A stretch of DNA of 64,000 nucleotides from Pyrenopolyporus hunteri (lineage: Eukaryota > Ascomycota > Sordariomycetes > Xylariales > Hypoxylaceae): contig CADCXC010000008.1 of the NCBI GenBank assembly GCA_902806595.1, positions 310,001 to 374,000 on the forward strand, read 5' to 3'. How positions within the stretch are numbered: position 1 is the stretch's first letter; each line of letters begins with the position of its first letter. The notes beneath the pieces are model-generated. The model was not told the DNA's origin, ran no database searches, and was given only the letters and a program-made list of their open reading frames with translations. The translations under genes were made by a program, and so were the position numbers. This document shows positions 47,465-58,960 of the stretch, piece after piece.

Positions 47465-48661
47465 ACGAGGCGATACATGATGAATGTCAAGAGGGACGGG
47501 TGGTTTCCTAGAGGGGGTCTTGGAGCATAGACGAATGAAATAAAGGAAACTAGATCACTTAATGTATATCTAAGTCAGGTCATGGTTTGGGTGTCCGTTT
47601 TTTTTTTTTCGCGATGCTTGCGATGGCGCGGGGGTTATGGAGGGTCCTACTTTTCGCCCATGTAGAAAAATTCTTGTCGCGTGCCTCATAGTGCGTTAAG
47701 TCCATTATAGTCAGATTTCCAATCGAAGATATCTACTTAAGTTACATTACCATCGGGTTTACATTTTTGTTTTAAGTGATCTTGGCGCCTCTTTTTCGAG
47801 TAGCGTATACACCGCGCGCTGAGAATAGGATGCGACTCTTATATTTCCGTTGGAGAGTGGAGGGTGACCTAGAAGGAATGGGTAGGCTGGACTGGGTTCC
47901 GATGTATCCTTATAATTAATGCCGTCTAACGAGACGTCCTTGCTAAGAGTGAAACGGCTGTTCGCTCACTCGCTTACTACCTTGGCGGAGGCTGTTACGA
48001 CGAAGTTAGGGTGGCATGCTCGCGTCGACGCCGGGCGTGGTAGTAGATATGCGCCGCTTGGTGTAAAATGTATGTATGCTTTCAGGTTAGCCTCGAGAAC
48101 TTATCGTCGGTAGTGTCTACCATTACATTCAGTAAAGGTATATATCTATCGAATAAAACTTGATATCATGTCCACGAAGGAATCGGATTGCATTAGCTGA
48201 AGCTAAACATTATATTAAGCGTCGTCATTAATTGTTCAACTGAAATATAGAGACTGAGAGAAGCCGCTGTATGCAGTTTCGGGCTATATCGTCGCCGAAT
48301 TCATCTAATTAACACCTAGGTAGGTAGGTAGTTCACTTCACTCGTCGTTTGCAAATGGAACGATAGCTAGCTAGGGTAAATGTTCCCGGCGGGCCTCAGT
48401 ATTGCCCGATACCTCATGTAAACGCCTATCCTGCCAGGCACTTGCTCTACGCCATGGTTTCCGTCGTGAGACTTTTCTTCTCCCCCTACCCCCTTCATCC
48501 CTAACCTTCGACCAGGCTATTGGCATCAAATTGCAACTGCATGGAATCGCTTAGGTGATCCCTTCGTAAGGTAAAATGCATCCCGAAATGGCGGTATTTC
48601 GAGTGCGACTAAAAGAAGAAGAAAAAATAGGCGTGGCTGAATGTAGAGAGGAAATGGTCTT
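47465..48661. other. Intergenic stretch between ACC1 and the orphan gene
   Basis: ACC1 3' UTR with AATAAA-like ATAAAG at about 47540 and a T run near 47599. A CCTAGGTAGGTAGGTAG tract lies at about 48316-48332. No other gene seen. Confidence 0.55.
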
Positions 48662-50383
48662 TCACTTCCAACCCCGATTTATAGCCGAGACCAAATCATC
48701 GAGGTTCGGGCTCATGAATACGGCATGTGCAAGGCAGGCCGAGGAGTAGAGTGAGTCGCGGACCTTGACAGGATCAAGCTGAGGATATGACTCACGGCGT
48801 TCACGAAACTCACGAAACTCACCTGCCATGGCCTTCTCTTTCTTCGACGGTTCGACGAAACCGCCTAGGCTGTCTGCAATGCATGCCATATCGAAGCGCC
48901 TCAAGCCTGCATATAGGGGCGAATTCGGATTCAATGCGTACGTTTTCAAGTTAGCGCGACCGTTCGTATCCCCTCCGCTATAAATACGGTCTCGATCACC
49001 ATGGCTAGAAGAGTTTTTAGGAGTAGAGTTACAGCCTTCGTCAACGGGGTGCTCGTAAGCGAACACTATCCACAACGATTTCTTAGGGGTGGCAACGTCC
49101 ATGAGTAAGAAGAAATTGGTGGAGAAGATATCAGGCGGTGCTCCGTCGGTCCGTGGTTTATAGATATAGATCTCTCCTAAAGGCAATGCATACTGTAGGC
49201 TGCGACCCGTGAAGAGCTCTGGAGCGCGGCGCTTTATCTCGCATACGGCACCCCGGTAGTGTAGCACCGACGGCGATCGCATGGCGTCCATGTGTTCGTC
49301 ATCATTAAATTGGCCGCGTTTACGTCGAGGAAGGACGAGAGGCATTCGGTTATACACTTCATCATCTGTGGTCCATCGGCCATTTTCGTTAGTTCCCAGG
49401 CGAACGAAGTACACTGTGCCGTCATCTAACGTGCATAGAGTGTAGTCCTTTACCGCAATAGGCGTCTTAGCGAAGACCTCCATCCCATATGGGGTGAGAA
49501 AGTCGAGCCTTTTAAGATATGCCACGAAGTCTCGGCGGGTAACGGCCTTCGGCTGCGGCTGGGACCGTTGAACCTGTGGCCGATGATGATGACATTCATC
49601 ATAACGACTATTGATACGACCGCTGCGATCATCATGATGGTTAACGCTGCAACTATGAAGGGCTTTCTCTCCGACGAAAATCACATCGTCGGTACCATCT
49701 TCCTTCTCGTAATTACGGTCTTCTGGCTTGCGTATGTATGCCTGAGCTTCGGTAGTCGATTCCCGAGGGTGTTTTGGCTCGGTGGGCACAGGGTGAGTAA
49801 GGCCAACATGGTGGACCTTGGCCTGTAAGTCACGGACTGTGCGCGACACGTCGTGCATGCGTATCTCCAGCTCGTTTGTCTGGCGTTCCAGTATCGAGAG
49901 GTTGCCTAATTTCCGACGCAACGGATGTTCCGTCGCCGGAATCCTAGTGGAAACATTACTCTGTTCAGGATTGTTACGCAGTGAATCAATACACGACTCT
50001 ACTCGAGCGATTCGATCGCCCAGGGCATCCAGAGAATCTTGGATTCCTAGAGAGTCAGAGGGGCGAGACTCGCGTGCCGCGTATCTCGAGGCGACCGTGC
50101 TGGATCTTAGATGATATGTTTTTTGGGGATTGTTCGCCCCCCTAAGGTCCAACTCGGGGTCGGGGTAATAGTCACGACCTTGGATGGAATCGGTTACATT
50201 GTCGTCGCGAATATCATCTCCGGCCAGAGTGGCCAACGCGGCGTGTTCGGCTCCACGTGTACGAGAGCGTCGAGTTGCATTTTTCAAAGTGAAGGCGGGC
50301 GCCGAAACTCTTCGCTTCTTGGATGCCTCATCGCTGCGTTTGTTCGTAGAGGAACCCGTACGTTTATGGTTCTGGTCCGCCAT
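48662..50383 (-). CDS. Fungal protein of unknown function (573 aa)
   Basis: A single long exon of 573 residues on the minus strand, with clear coding composition but no family I recognise. The N-terminal 60 residues are basic and Ser-rich with a possible nuclear signal (SKKRRVSAPAF). Residues about 110-190 have helical, coiled-coil-like spacing (SLDALGDRIARVESCIDSL; LSILERQTNELEIRMHDV). A His-rich low-complexity patch (YDECHHHRP) follows. Residues about 290-460 look like a compact globular domain (DFVAYLKRLDFLTPYGMEV; TLCTLDDGTVYFVRLG; PLGEIYIYKPRTDG). The C-terminal tail is charged and then helical. A nuclear or scaffold role is possible but is inference. It is downstream of and in the same direction as ERG24, 769 bp away. 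Confidence 0.75.
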   Translation of the reverse strand: MADQNHKRTGSSTNKRSDEASKKRRVSAPAFTLKNATRRSRTRGAEHAALATLAGDDIRDDNVTDSIQGRDYYPDPELDLRGANNPQKTYHLRSSTVASRYAARESRPSDSLGIQDSLDALGDRIARVESCIDSLRNNPEQSNVSTRIPATEHPLRRKLGNLSILERQTNELEIRMHDVSRTVRDLQAKVHHVGLTHPVPTEPKHPRESTTEAQAYIRKPEDRNYEKEDGTDDVIFVGEKALHSCSVNHHDDRSGRINSRYDECHHHRPQVQRSQPQPKAVTRRDFVAYLKRLDFLTPYGMEVFAKTPIAVKDYTLCTLDDGTVYFVRLGTNENGRWTTDDEVYNRMPLVLPRRKRGQFNDDEHMDAMRSPSVLHYRGAVCEIKRRAPELFTGRSLQYALPLGEIYIYKPRTDGAPPDIFSTNFFLLMDVATPKKSLWIVFAYEHPVDEGCNSTPKNSSSHGDRDRIYSGGDTNGRANLKTYALNPNSPLYAGLRRFDMACIADSLGGFVEPSKKEKAMAGEFREFRERRESYPQLDPVKVRDSLYSSACLAHAVFMSPNLDDLVSAINRGWK

Positions 50384-50595
50384 GACGACGGGATAGGTCG
50401 GTGGTCCTCGATAACCTTGTGACTAAGGACGGCTGGGTTCAGCTTTACGAAGACCGTGGGGACGCGAAAGATGCGAAGGAACTGTATGAGTATCACCAGT
50501 AAGGGCTGGGCGGGGCTAGGTAAGTATCGAGAAGAGAAACGCGTCTGGAGATGGGGAAAGAAAAAAAAAAATTGAAGGGAAGGGCTTTAGAGTAG

Positions 50596-50621
50596 ACGGG
50601 TCGGGACGGGTCGGGACGGGT
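50596..50621. repeat. 10-bp minisatellite
   Basis: GACGGGTCGG repeated about 2.6 times without mismatch, about 210 bp upstream of the orphan gene's start. Confidence 0.85.
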
Positions 50622-50656
50622 TAGAATGAACAAGTCGTAGCTGCCTCTTGCTGGTT

Positions 50657-50680
50657 AAGTACCTAGGTAGGTAGGTACTC
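50657..50680. repeat. GGTA palindromic microsatellite
   Basis: AAGTACCTAGGTAGGTAGGT plus ACTC; palindromic around CCTAGG. Confidence 0.8.
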
Positions 50681-51152
50681 TACTACCTGAGTTGTTGCCT
50701 GGGCAGGTACTCTAGAGGTAAGAACGTACGTTGGTCGTCGAGGGCGGGCGCGAGCGGCGAACAGCTACTAGGTACCGCGCCAAAAGAGCCCACGAAGGAA
50801 GTTACGTACTCGTTGCCCGAGAGACTGATGAAAATGGTACATTAGGTACCTGGGTATTTACTTATTTAGGAGCCTACAGGATCAATGTGCCAATGCTACG
50901 TATTTCAACGATTCGTTTGGTATCTAACGCGAGTCAACTGATATCCATGTACTTTTAGGGTAGGTAGGTACCTAGGTTGGTAGATATTAGGGGGGGAGGA
51001 GATAATGGATGGAAGCAATACACATTATAGGCACCCTTTTCCCGGTCACCCCCTTTTCCTTCGAGGGTATAAAATACCCGGTAATCAACGCCTTCATCTC
51101 CATGGTACTCAAAGCATCCAAGCCGTATGCGTACCTCTTCTCCAGCCCGGAA

Positions 51153-52754
51153 TTAGTAAATACCGGGTACAATCTTGTACTTCACAATGCTCTTATACCT
51201 CTCCCAGTCTTTTCCGTACTTCTTCGCGCACTTCTCATCGTCTCGGCTGTCACGGTGGACCAACAGGACAGCGAAGTAGACGACATAGAAGTAGGTGAAA
51301 AGCATCCCCCAATACTTGGCCGGGCCTTGCACCACCTCTCTTCCGTCAAGCATCTTAATAGCGCCTTCGACGTTGCTTCCGGCCGATAGGATGACATATC
51401 CGGCAAAACCGGTTGGAAGCGCGTACGGCCACGACTGCAACCAATCACCGAGGTAGTTGATGTGCCTGGCAACGCCCCACCAGCCCGAAGTCATCAGCCG
51501 CGAGCCGGACTTGGTCTCTATGTAACTAATGTGGGCCACACGAGGGTCGTTGGGGTTGGTACGGAAGATATTCTTCTGAAGGTTGCTCAAGCGGAATATG
51601 GAGAAACCGACGATGAGGACGACCGATACGCCTGCAATACCCAGCCAGCCGAGGGTTACCGGGTAAGTAGACAGGTATCGGGCCTGCTGGCTGTAGATGA
51701 ATGGAACCCAGACGAGGTCTCCGAAGGACAGCATGAAACCGAAACCGTCATTGATGATGTCGATAGTTGTGAGAATGGCCGGTTCCATGAATATGCCGTC
51801 TAGGACATAAATGGTCTGCACAACTGAGACGAAGACAATGCTGTCAGACACGAAGCCGTAGGTACGGTATTGCTTGGCGATGAAAGCACAGTTCAGGAGG
51901 ATCCAACCCAGCATACCAGGTCGTAACTCCATCCACTCCTTGATATCGATCTCGCCGATGAAAGGAAGAGCAACACGGGGGTTGAGCTCCCGTCCCATAT
52001 AATAGTCGTAGATAAGATTGCCAGAGCAGCCACCCGCAGCGAGCTCGCGGAATTGGGGGTTGCCCGGTTTCACAGAAAAGCTACGGACGTAGACGAAAGC
52101 AGCGAGGGAATAGGCAATGAGGATGTTGGCGGTTAGGATCTGTACATAGTTATCGGCAATGAAAGTCCACAGGGGGAACTCGGCGCCTTGCGCAATAGTA
52201 CCCGCAAGGCAAATGGAAAGGGTGAATATAGCCGAAGAGAAGGCTTTAGATAACTGTGTTAGCTGATGGTTCACTTTGCAGAGCCCTGCACACCGGAGAA
52301 CCTACCGTTAAACCTGTACTTGAGCCTCCCACCGGATGGCAGTTCCGTGCCCTCGACCTCGGTAGCGGGTAGGATTCGATATAGGAGGGCGCTGAAGAAG
52401 TAATATGCCACGGTCCAGCCGGTCGCCTCCCAGCTGGCCAGTCCCCAGATGCCGTCCTCGGGCCATCCCACCTCGGCTTTCAATTGGTCGAGATTGAGTG
52501 TTTTGGGGCTTAACAACGACGGCGCAGGGCAACCCGAGATGTCGTTGCAGGCGAAGGCGAAGACGTAACAAAGCACGGGAAGACCGAACGTGATGGCGGC
52601 GGTACCGAGCCTAACCATTCAAATTTCTCGTTAATCTCTCTCCGACTTCAATTTGAGCTTGCGGACTGATTGAAAGATAGGATACTCACGGGCCGCCAAA
52701 TTCGTAGCCATGAAAGCTATGCGCGGGTTGGGATTGCTTTGACTTCGGCGCCAT
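51153..52754 (-). CDS. ERG24: Delta(14)-sterol reductase (C-14 reductase)
   Basis: Three exons on the minus strand: 52690-52754, 52306-52610 and 51153-52243, encoding 486 residues. The first exon gives MAPKSKQSQPAHSFHGYEFG and joins to LGTAAITFGLPVLCY. The second intron restores RLKYRFN-AFSSAIF. About eight to ten hydrophobic segments span the protein. Family signatures are present: CSGNLIYDYYMGRELNPR, LMTSGWWGVARHINYLGDW (the sterol-reductase loop) and RDDEKCAKKYGKDWERYK ending KIVPGIY. The enzyme sits in the ER membrane and uses NADPH to reduce the C14=C15 double bond left after CYP51 demethylation in ergosterol synthesis. It is the target of morpholine fungicides and is homologous to the lamin B receptor. 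It is divergent from ATG27 over 1.06 kb. No defect seen. Confidence 0.97.
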
Positions 52755-53815
52755 GTCGAAGATTATCTCGTCATACAGCGTTGAAGTGTCACTTGAAGAG
52801 GAGAAAGCTCGTGGGTTATTTTGATGCTGTAGCAGCGAGGAGAGCGCGCTCAAACCCCTTTTATAAGTCGCAAACGACTTTGAACTTTTTCAGCCTTAGG
52901 TAATTTTCCTCCTCGTCGCGATCCTTGAATATGGGCGGTATGGTCGACGCTGGGGTAACTTGGAGAAGGCGAGCCGGCTCCTCAGCGACCCGTATGATAC
53001 GATTGAAGGTCGACTTGGGAGAGGTGAACCTCGTCGGGATTGTTGACTTCCGAGTGACACCATTAATTATTTGAGTTGACTGACTTCATTACCGCTTTTG
53101 ATAGGGTATAATTACATACCTGCATACCTAGCCTTAACCTTATGTGGGGAACAGGTAGATGCAGTTGCTCATCGTAGGTACCTACATGTATTCACCTATG
53201 AGGTAGGTACCTAAGCTTGTAGCATTGGTCAGCCAATCAAGTGGGACTGAATATCATAGTACAACGTATCCCGCTGTCGAAGGCCCGATGCCAAGGCCCC
53301 GCGCAGGAGGTACCTAGGCACCTTTCGGCGGTACATGCACTATACGTATCCGTCTCTAGGATCTTCCATTCAGGGGTCTGCGGATGACGGGCACTAAGAA
53401 TAACATGAACGGCTTAAACGGTAATTCGACACCCTGGCTTACTGAACAATTTGTAAAAACTTCAAGAAAGAAAAGACGAAAAGATACGAACGAGCTGAGG
53501 TCGGACGAAAAGAGTAAAACGAATGGATGAATAAACGATCTGACTTACTAACTGGCTGGTGTTGAACTTCATCATACTCTACCTACCTACAGGTATTCTT
53601 CTCGATTATTGCTATTGCTGTCCTAATCGCTTCGATAACACCCGCATCGAAGCCGATGAGCCAGATCTCCTCGAAATCGGCGTAGCGCAACGAAGCGTAT
53701 TTCGCGAGCAAATCCAAGAATAAAATAACCCGAGACCAACCGTGCTTTCATTACGTACCTACCTATCTATACGAATACGACATAATCTCGACGCAGAACC
53801 CGCCCCGCCGCGACC
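52755..53815. other. Divergent promoter region, ERG24/ATG27
   Basis: 1061 bp between the two start codons. It contains a perfect CGTATGATACG palindrome (52991-53001), GGTACCTA tracts (about 53175-53212 and 53580-53592) and no convincing gene. Confidence 0.6.
52991..53001. promoter_or_regulatory. Possible sterol response-like palindrome upstream of ERG24
   Basis: CGTATGATACG is a perfect 11-bp palindrome, and with flanks contains TCGTAT, the core of the yeast Upc2/Ecm22 sterol element (TCGTATA). It is 237 bp before the ERG24 start codon. Functional assignment is inference; many filamentous fungi use SrbA/AtrR with other sites. Confidence 0.3.
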
Positions 53816-55034
53816 ATGCGTTTCTCGTCGGGCTCGCCGCCTGCATACTCGGCACTCCTCTCCCTCCTCTTCCTCGCTCCCGCGTGCTTCGCTTCCGACG
53901 CCGATAAGACGACCACATCCACGGCATGCACGGCCTCCTCGACGTCGGGCGCCTTCTTTGATCTACGGCCTGACATCGCCCTCAAGAAGAACCCAGACGG
54001 GTCCAAGCCCGCGCATAGCAACGGCGCGCCTCTGGTAGACTACCACGCCAAGGGCTACGACTACGGCTTCAACTTCACGCTGAACATCTGCAACGCCGTG
54101 GTGGAGCCGGTCGACGAGGTGATTGGCGTGGAGCCGAGCCTGTGGAAGAACGTCAGCGCGTACTACACCTCCAAGGGCGACGTATACAGTCTAGGTCTGC
54201 AGTCGGGCGCTCTAATATCGCGGGGTAAGGAGCTAGTGTTGCAATATACGGGCGGGTCACCGTGCGGGAAAAGCGTGAAGAGGGAAGCGAGCCTCGAGGG
54301 CCGCGGCGCTTCCGTCCACGAAGGTGCCGCTTACAAGGGATCCGACTACGAGCGCGATAGTGACGAGAAGGACGACGATGCGCCGTCGCCCACGAAGACA
54401 GTCGCAGCGACCACGGGCAAGTCGGCCAAGGCGACGGATGAACCGAAGCGCAGGAAGTCGACTACCATATTCTTTAGCTGCGACAGAGATGCGGGGGCCG
54501 GCGGCGCGCAGGTCTCCTTCATCGCGACGGACCCCGAGGAGTGTTCGTACGTATTCAAGGTCAAGTCGCAGCATGCCTGCGCCGGCGTGGAGCCGCACAA
54601 GCCCGGCAGTGTGGGCCCGGGCTCCGTTTTCCTCATCATCTTCGCCATCGCCGTGCTAGTCTATCTACTCGGCGGCATTTTCTACCAGCGCACCGTCGCG
54701 CACGCAAGAGGCTGGAAGCAGCTACCTAACTACTCGCTCTGGGCCAGCGTGTGGAGTTTCATATGTGTAAGTGCCGACTCCTCCTTATCGATCTGATCAT
54801 GGGGCGTAGATAGACGCGTCACAGGAACCCCAGAGACGTAAAATAGGACGCGTAGCTAACTGTTATTGCCAAACGCAGGATCTCTTCGTCATGGCCACAT
54901 CCTCCTGTGCCCGGCTCCTCCCAGGCCGGAGGGGATACCGGTACGTCTCGGGTTCGCCAACCGGACGGGGTCGAAGCAATAGAGACGATGAGAACCGGCT
55001 GATTGACCAGTATGACGAGGAGTGGGAGGATTGA
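53816..55034 (+). CDS. ATG27: Autophagy-related protein 27 (Atg27), type I membrane protein
   Basis: Exons 53816-54766 and 54879-55034 encode 368 residues. Residues 1-27 are a signal peptide (AYSALLSLLFLAPACFA). The lumenal part carries mannose-6-phosphate-receptor-homology features: ACTASSTSGAFFDLRPDI, DYGFNFTLNICNAVVEPV, SLGLQSGALISRGKELVLQY, then TTIFFSCDRDAG and PEECSYVFKVKSQHAC. A Lys/Asp-rich disordered insert lies at about 155-215. The single transmembrane helix is SVFLIIFAIAVLVYLLGGIF (about 270-290). The cytosolic tail, finished only after splicing, ends ENRLIDQYDEEWED. Atg27 cycles between Golgi, endosome and pre-autophagosomal sites and supports Atg9 vesicle formation. The stop codon lies in a GATT tandem repeat. 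Intact. Confidence 0.93.
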
Positions 55035-55055
55035 TTGATTGATTAATTGATTGAA
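55029..55055. repeat. GATT tandem repeat over the ATG27 stop
   Basis: GATTGATTGATTGATTAATT followed by GATTGA. The TGA stop is the first of several in the run. Confidence 0.85.
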
Positions 55056-56211
55056 CGATCACTTTTTCTTTCTTCTCTTTTCTGCTCAATTTACACCCTT
55101 GCATTAAATTCTGTCTCTTTATTTGCATGCTCTCGTGTCATTACTAGATTATTTACCAAGACTCATTGCACCGAGTCGTTCTACTAGATAGAACTAGACT
55201 CTCGGATACCAAACACAGGGGCATATATATATCTTTTCTTTTTTTTTTTTCTTAGCCCTTCTTGCTGTTGCAAAATACTTGGTACTACTCCCTGGTTGGC
55301 GTTTATTATTTGTCTGCTGAATGGGAACGGGGGGCATGGAAGGGGGGATGATAATGGAGATCTCGGAGCGCTAGGCTTTGCTTGATTGGGTTTATGCAGC
55401 CGCGCGGCGCAGATGTATGTCTTGGGAAGCTGGGAATTTTTAGCATGTTTCCATGTTTCAAGATCAATCGTCTCGTAAATACGTATGTACCAACTTACAT
55501 ACTACTATCGTATCGTGTCGTATCGTCGTTCGATTACGTGTCGATTATGTCGAGGAAAAAAAAAAGAAAGAGGCCTGGATGAGGGCGGGAAAAGGGAGCT
55601 TTTATAGCTGACTTAGAGGTGTACTCGGTGAGCTTTATGATAGCATTTAAATTGCAGCAGTAGCTGAATAGCAAGCCGCCGATGTATTATATGAGGGATT
55701 CGCTATGGGTGTCACCACAGGAGCATGGTCCCCATTGAGGCGGCGAGGCTATGCCCAGATATCGCCTAGGTTAACCGGTTCGGTCAGTCTCTTTAGAGGA
55801 GGTCTAGCTGCGCTGCTCTCTATGCGAGACGCCGCGCGTTTGAACCTCCTGAAATCCCACCCGCGATTGCGGCCGACAATGGGCTCACTCTAGGCCCGTT
55901 ATGCGAGATGATGGGGTCGGTTTTCCTTTTAAATGTCTGATGCCAGTAGTACAGGGCATCCTTCACCTAGAAGATGGATCGTCATCTGCATTTGTTTCCT
56001 TGACTGTGTTTCCTTTCGCCTCGTCCTCTCAGCTGTTGTCAATTTTCTTTTTTTTTTTCCTTTCAGCTTTCGCGTTCTCGTTACCTCATCCATTACGTTA
56101 CGTTCACTCGTCGGCGGGACCTTCATTCATTTTATTTTTCATCTTTTCAATTTTTCTTTCCTTCCCTCTTGGATTTCTTGATGTTCAATTCGTAAGAAGC
56201 CTGTGTTAAGT
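55035..56211. other. Intergenic stretch between ATG27 and the cellulase gene
   Basis: T-rich ATG27 3' flank (T run at about 55239-55250) and then ordinary sequence. The last 200 bases before 56212 are strongly T/C-rich, a likely leader for the cellulase gene. No other gene was recognised. Confidence 0.55.
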
Positions 56212-57844
56212 ATGTACTTTAAGAAGACGCTCTTTCTCCTGGCCACGGCGCGCGTTGCTCTTGCGAAGGTTCAATTTCTGGTGCGTAGCAATTTACAGCG
56301 TATGATGGGAGTCCGAAAACACTAACGTTATATCTTCAGGGAGTGTCAATTGCAGGAGGTGAATTTGGATGTCAAAATGATGTAAGGGTTATATCCAGAA
56401 AGCTGAGAACCAAGAGTCTGGGTTAACAAGAGAATTCAAGGGAACCTGTCCCCTAGACCTCGCAAAACTCCCGGTAAACGATGGGATCACCCAAATGTGG
56501 CACTTCGTCGGGGACGACGCCATTAACATGCTGAGGATACGTATGGACACGATATCAATTTCCTTGTTGTATCAGCTCGAGTACTAACGAGACGACGCAG
56601 CGGTATCATGGCAATATCTTGTCAACGACCGGGTAGGGGAGAAGCTCGACGAGGACAACCTTGACGCGTACGACCGGCTGATCCAGGCCTGTCTCGCCAC
56701 CGGCGCCTATTGCATGATCGATATCCACAACTATGCGCGGTGGGATGGCGGAATCATCGGACAGGGTGGGCCGGAAGATGACGATTTCGTCGACTTGTGG
56801 GAGCAGTTAGCAACCAAGTACGCCGGGAAGGAAAAGGTCGTCTTCGAGCTCATGAACGAGCCGCATAATCTCGATGTTAGCAAGTGGGTGAAGACGTGCC
56901 AGAAGGTTGTGACGGCTATTAGGGGAGCGGGCGCGAAGAACCAAATGATCCTCCTCCCCGGATCCAACTTCGATAGCGCGGCGTCGTTGATAGCGAACGG
57001 TGGTGCGGGCCAATTGTTAGATATCAAGAACCCCGATGGTACAACGGACAATCTGCTCCTGGATATCCACATATACTTGGACAAGGACAATTCGGGGACG
57101 AATACCGAATGCACTACGGATAATGCCGGCGTATTCACCGACGTCGCGAATTACCTAAGGAAAAGGGGGAGGAAGGGTCTCATTAGCGAGACAGGAGCTT
57201 CGCAAGACGCCTCCGTAAGTCCTATTTTCGTGCCCCGCCACCTATGTGAGCGAATGTCAGTTTCTAACAAGACGTCGTAGTGTCTCAAAAAGTTCTGTGC
57301 ACAGAACGAGCTCATCAACGAGAACTCCGACGTCTTCGCGGGCATAGTCGGCTGGGGCGCAGGAAGTTTCGACGCGTCATACGTCATAAGCTTGACACCT
57401 ACGAAGAAGGACGGGCGTTTGGTCGACAACAAGCTAATGTCCCAGTGTCTCGTTGCGCCGTGGGTTAACTCTAAGGATACGGTGAAGGTACCCGAAGTGA
57501 CGACGAGCTCGTCGTTGCCTTCTCTTATCATGTCCCCGACAGCGACTCCGGCTAGCCCGACCGCCTCCGCAGACACGGACGGCGACGTTTTCACAGTCCA
57601 GGTCCTCCCGGATGTGAGCATCCTTCAGACAGCATCAGCGCCGGACAGCTTGACGACCCTGATAACCGCCCCGGGAGCGCCGGGCCAAGAGTCGTACAGC
57701 ATCGCTTGGGCCATACCGACTAGCACCGCAGGAGCGGGCCAGACCCAAGGGGCACCGGGCCCGGCACCGACGGGCGGAGCTTCTTCGAATCGAGCTATGA
57801 GGCTACTCCTCTGTGGATGCTCGCTACTAACCCTGTTCTTATGA
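56212..57844 (+). CDS. GH5 endo-beta-1,4-glucanase (Cel5A/EG-type), probable GPI anchor
   Basis: Five exons (56212-56280, 56340-56381, 56441-56540, 56601-57214, 57281-57844) encode 462 residues. A signal peptide (KKTLFLLATARVALA) is followed directly by GVSIAGGEFGCQNDGTCPL, so there is no N-terminal CBM1 as in Trichoderma EG2. Core motifs: LVNDRVGEKL, GAYCMIDIHNYARWDGGIIG, ELMNEPHN with the acid/base Glu (about 157) and LISETGAS with the nucleophile Glu (about 267). The 110-residue spacing fits GH5_5. VGWGAGSFDASYV closes the barrel. After about residue 340 comes a Ser/Thr/Pro/Gly linker ending in a hydrophobic tail (MRLLLCGCSLLTLFL), as in GPI-anchored proteins. It would cut internal beta-1,4-glucan at the cell surface. 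The two tiny 5' exons were placed by homology and phase. Confidence 0.9.
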
Positions 57845-58419
57845 AATCCGGGGCCGTAAGGGTTTAGAAGGATTTAGGACAAAGAAAACCGGGTCACATC
57901 TCATCTTCTAAGGCCCGGCTCCTGCGGCTTGCGAATCGTAGGTGGAACCCGCATCCCCAGCCTCCGTGAAGGGGACTTTTTCCATGTGTTTTTGGGCTTC
58001 TGATTAGAATTTGTGTGATATTGCCTTTGTGCGCTTACCTGTATATACTTGCATTGATACCACTATTAGCACGATCCTTGTCGGGTTGCTGGCCATGAGG
58101 CTTCCTGGGTGACTTGTCTCTTTCGTGTCTGGTGACGTCGTACGCGCACCGGACCTGAAGATCTCTATTTATCCCTTACGCTAACGGTCCGCAGCGTCCA
58201 CTTGTTTCTAGAAATCGACATGTATACTATGTAGGTAGGTATATTTGGTAGACGCCCGCCTGGTCATTCATGGATCGCTTATGGCTGAATGGAATTTCGG
58301 ATGTTGATGGGAGACAATGAATGGGTCCCTGGATAGGTATATTGAGCCACAGAGATGTTTATGTCCAAATATGAGTACGTGGTGGCAATGTCTCAGTAAA
58401 TGGTAAGATATATTGGATG

Positions 58420-58436
58420 TAGGTAGGTAGGTAGGT
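58420..58436. repeat. GGTA microsatellite
   Basis: TAGGTAGGTAGGTAGGT, four perfect units. Confidence 0.85.
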
Positions 58437-58910
58437 TGTGTTAGGCTGGACGACTACCTAGGATATAGGTACCGTGCCTAGGTATTTAAAAGGAGGGCGT
58501 AGGATAAGGAAGATAAGCGTTACGATAGAACGTCCGCCCGCAACTTGTACATACAATACCTACCGAGGTATATAGTGCAACTCGCACTGTAATTGCAGAC
58601 GGTCGCAACGATGGCAGGTGCTGCGGATAAGCGACGAAGGCTACTAGAGGCACCTAAGCCCCTTACAACTTAAGCACGTATAACACCGTCCGCATACAGG
58701 CGGCATATACTGTAAGTAGTACCGGTTTGTACTAGTATTGCATTTGAGGTAGGTACATGTAGGTACTGGCCCCTCACCCCACGTCATTGTTCATTGCCAA
58801 CGAATATTTCGAAACTTCAGGCCCAGACCCAATCAACTTCAACTTCACACGCGCCGGCCCTCATTCCTGGACGCCGTGCCCCAATCTCGAACGTAACTCG
58901 TAACTCACCA

Positions 58911-58960
58911 CTCCGTCGTCCTCCGTCGCCCTCCGTCGCCCTCCGTCATCCTGCGTCGTC
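58911..58960. repeat. 10-bp minisatellite in a 5' leader
   Basis: Five copies of CTCCGTCGCC with small changes (CTCCGTCGTC, CTCCGTCATC, CTGCGTCGTC), 60 bp before the start of the glomulin-like gene. It probably lies in that gene's 5' UTR or core promoter. Confidence 0.85.

Larger units (their letters stand above)
50384..51152. other. Intergenic stretch with minisatellite and GGTA tracts
   Basis: Promoter of the orphan gene and 3' flank of ERG24. It holds an A run (50562-50571), a GACGGGTCGG minisatellite (50596-50621) and GGTA tracts at 50657-50680 and about 50958-50985. No gene seen. Confidence 0.55.
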
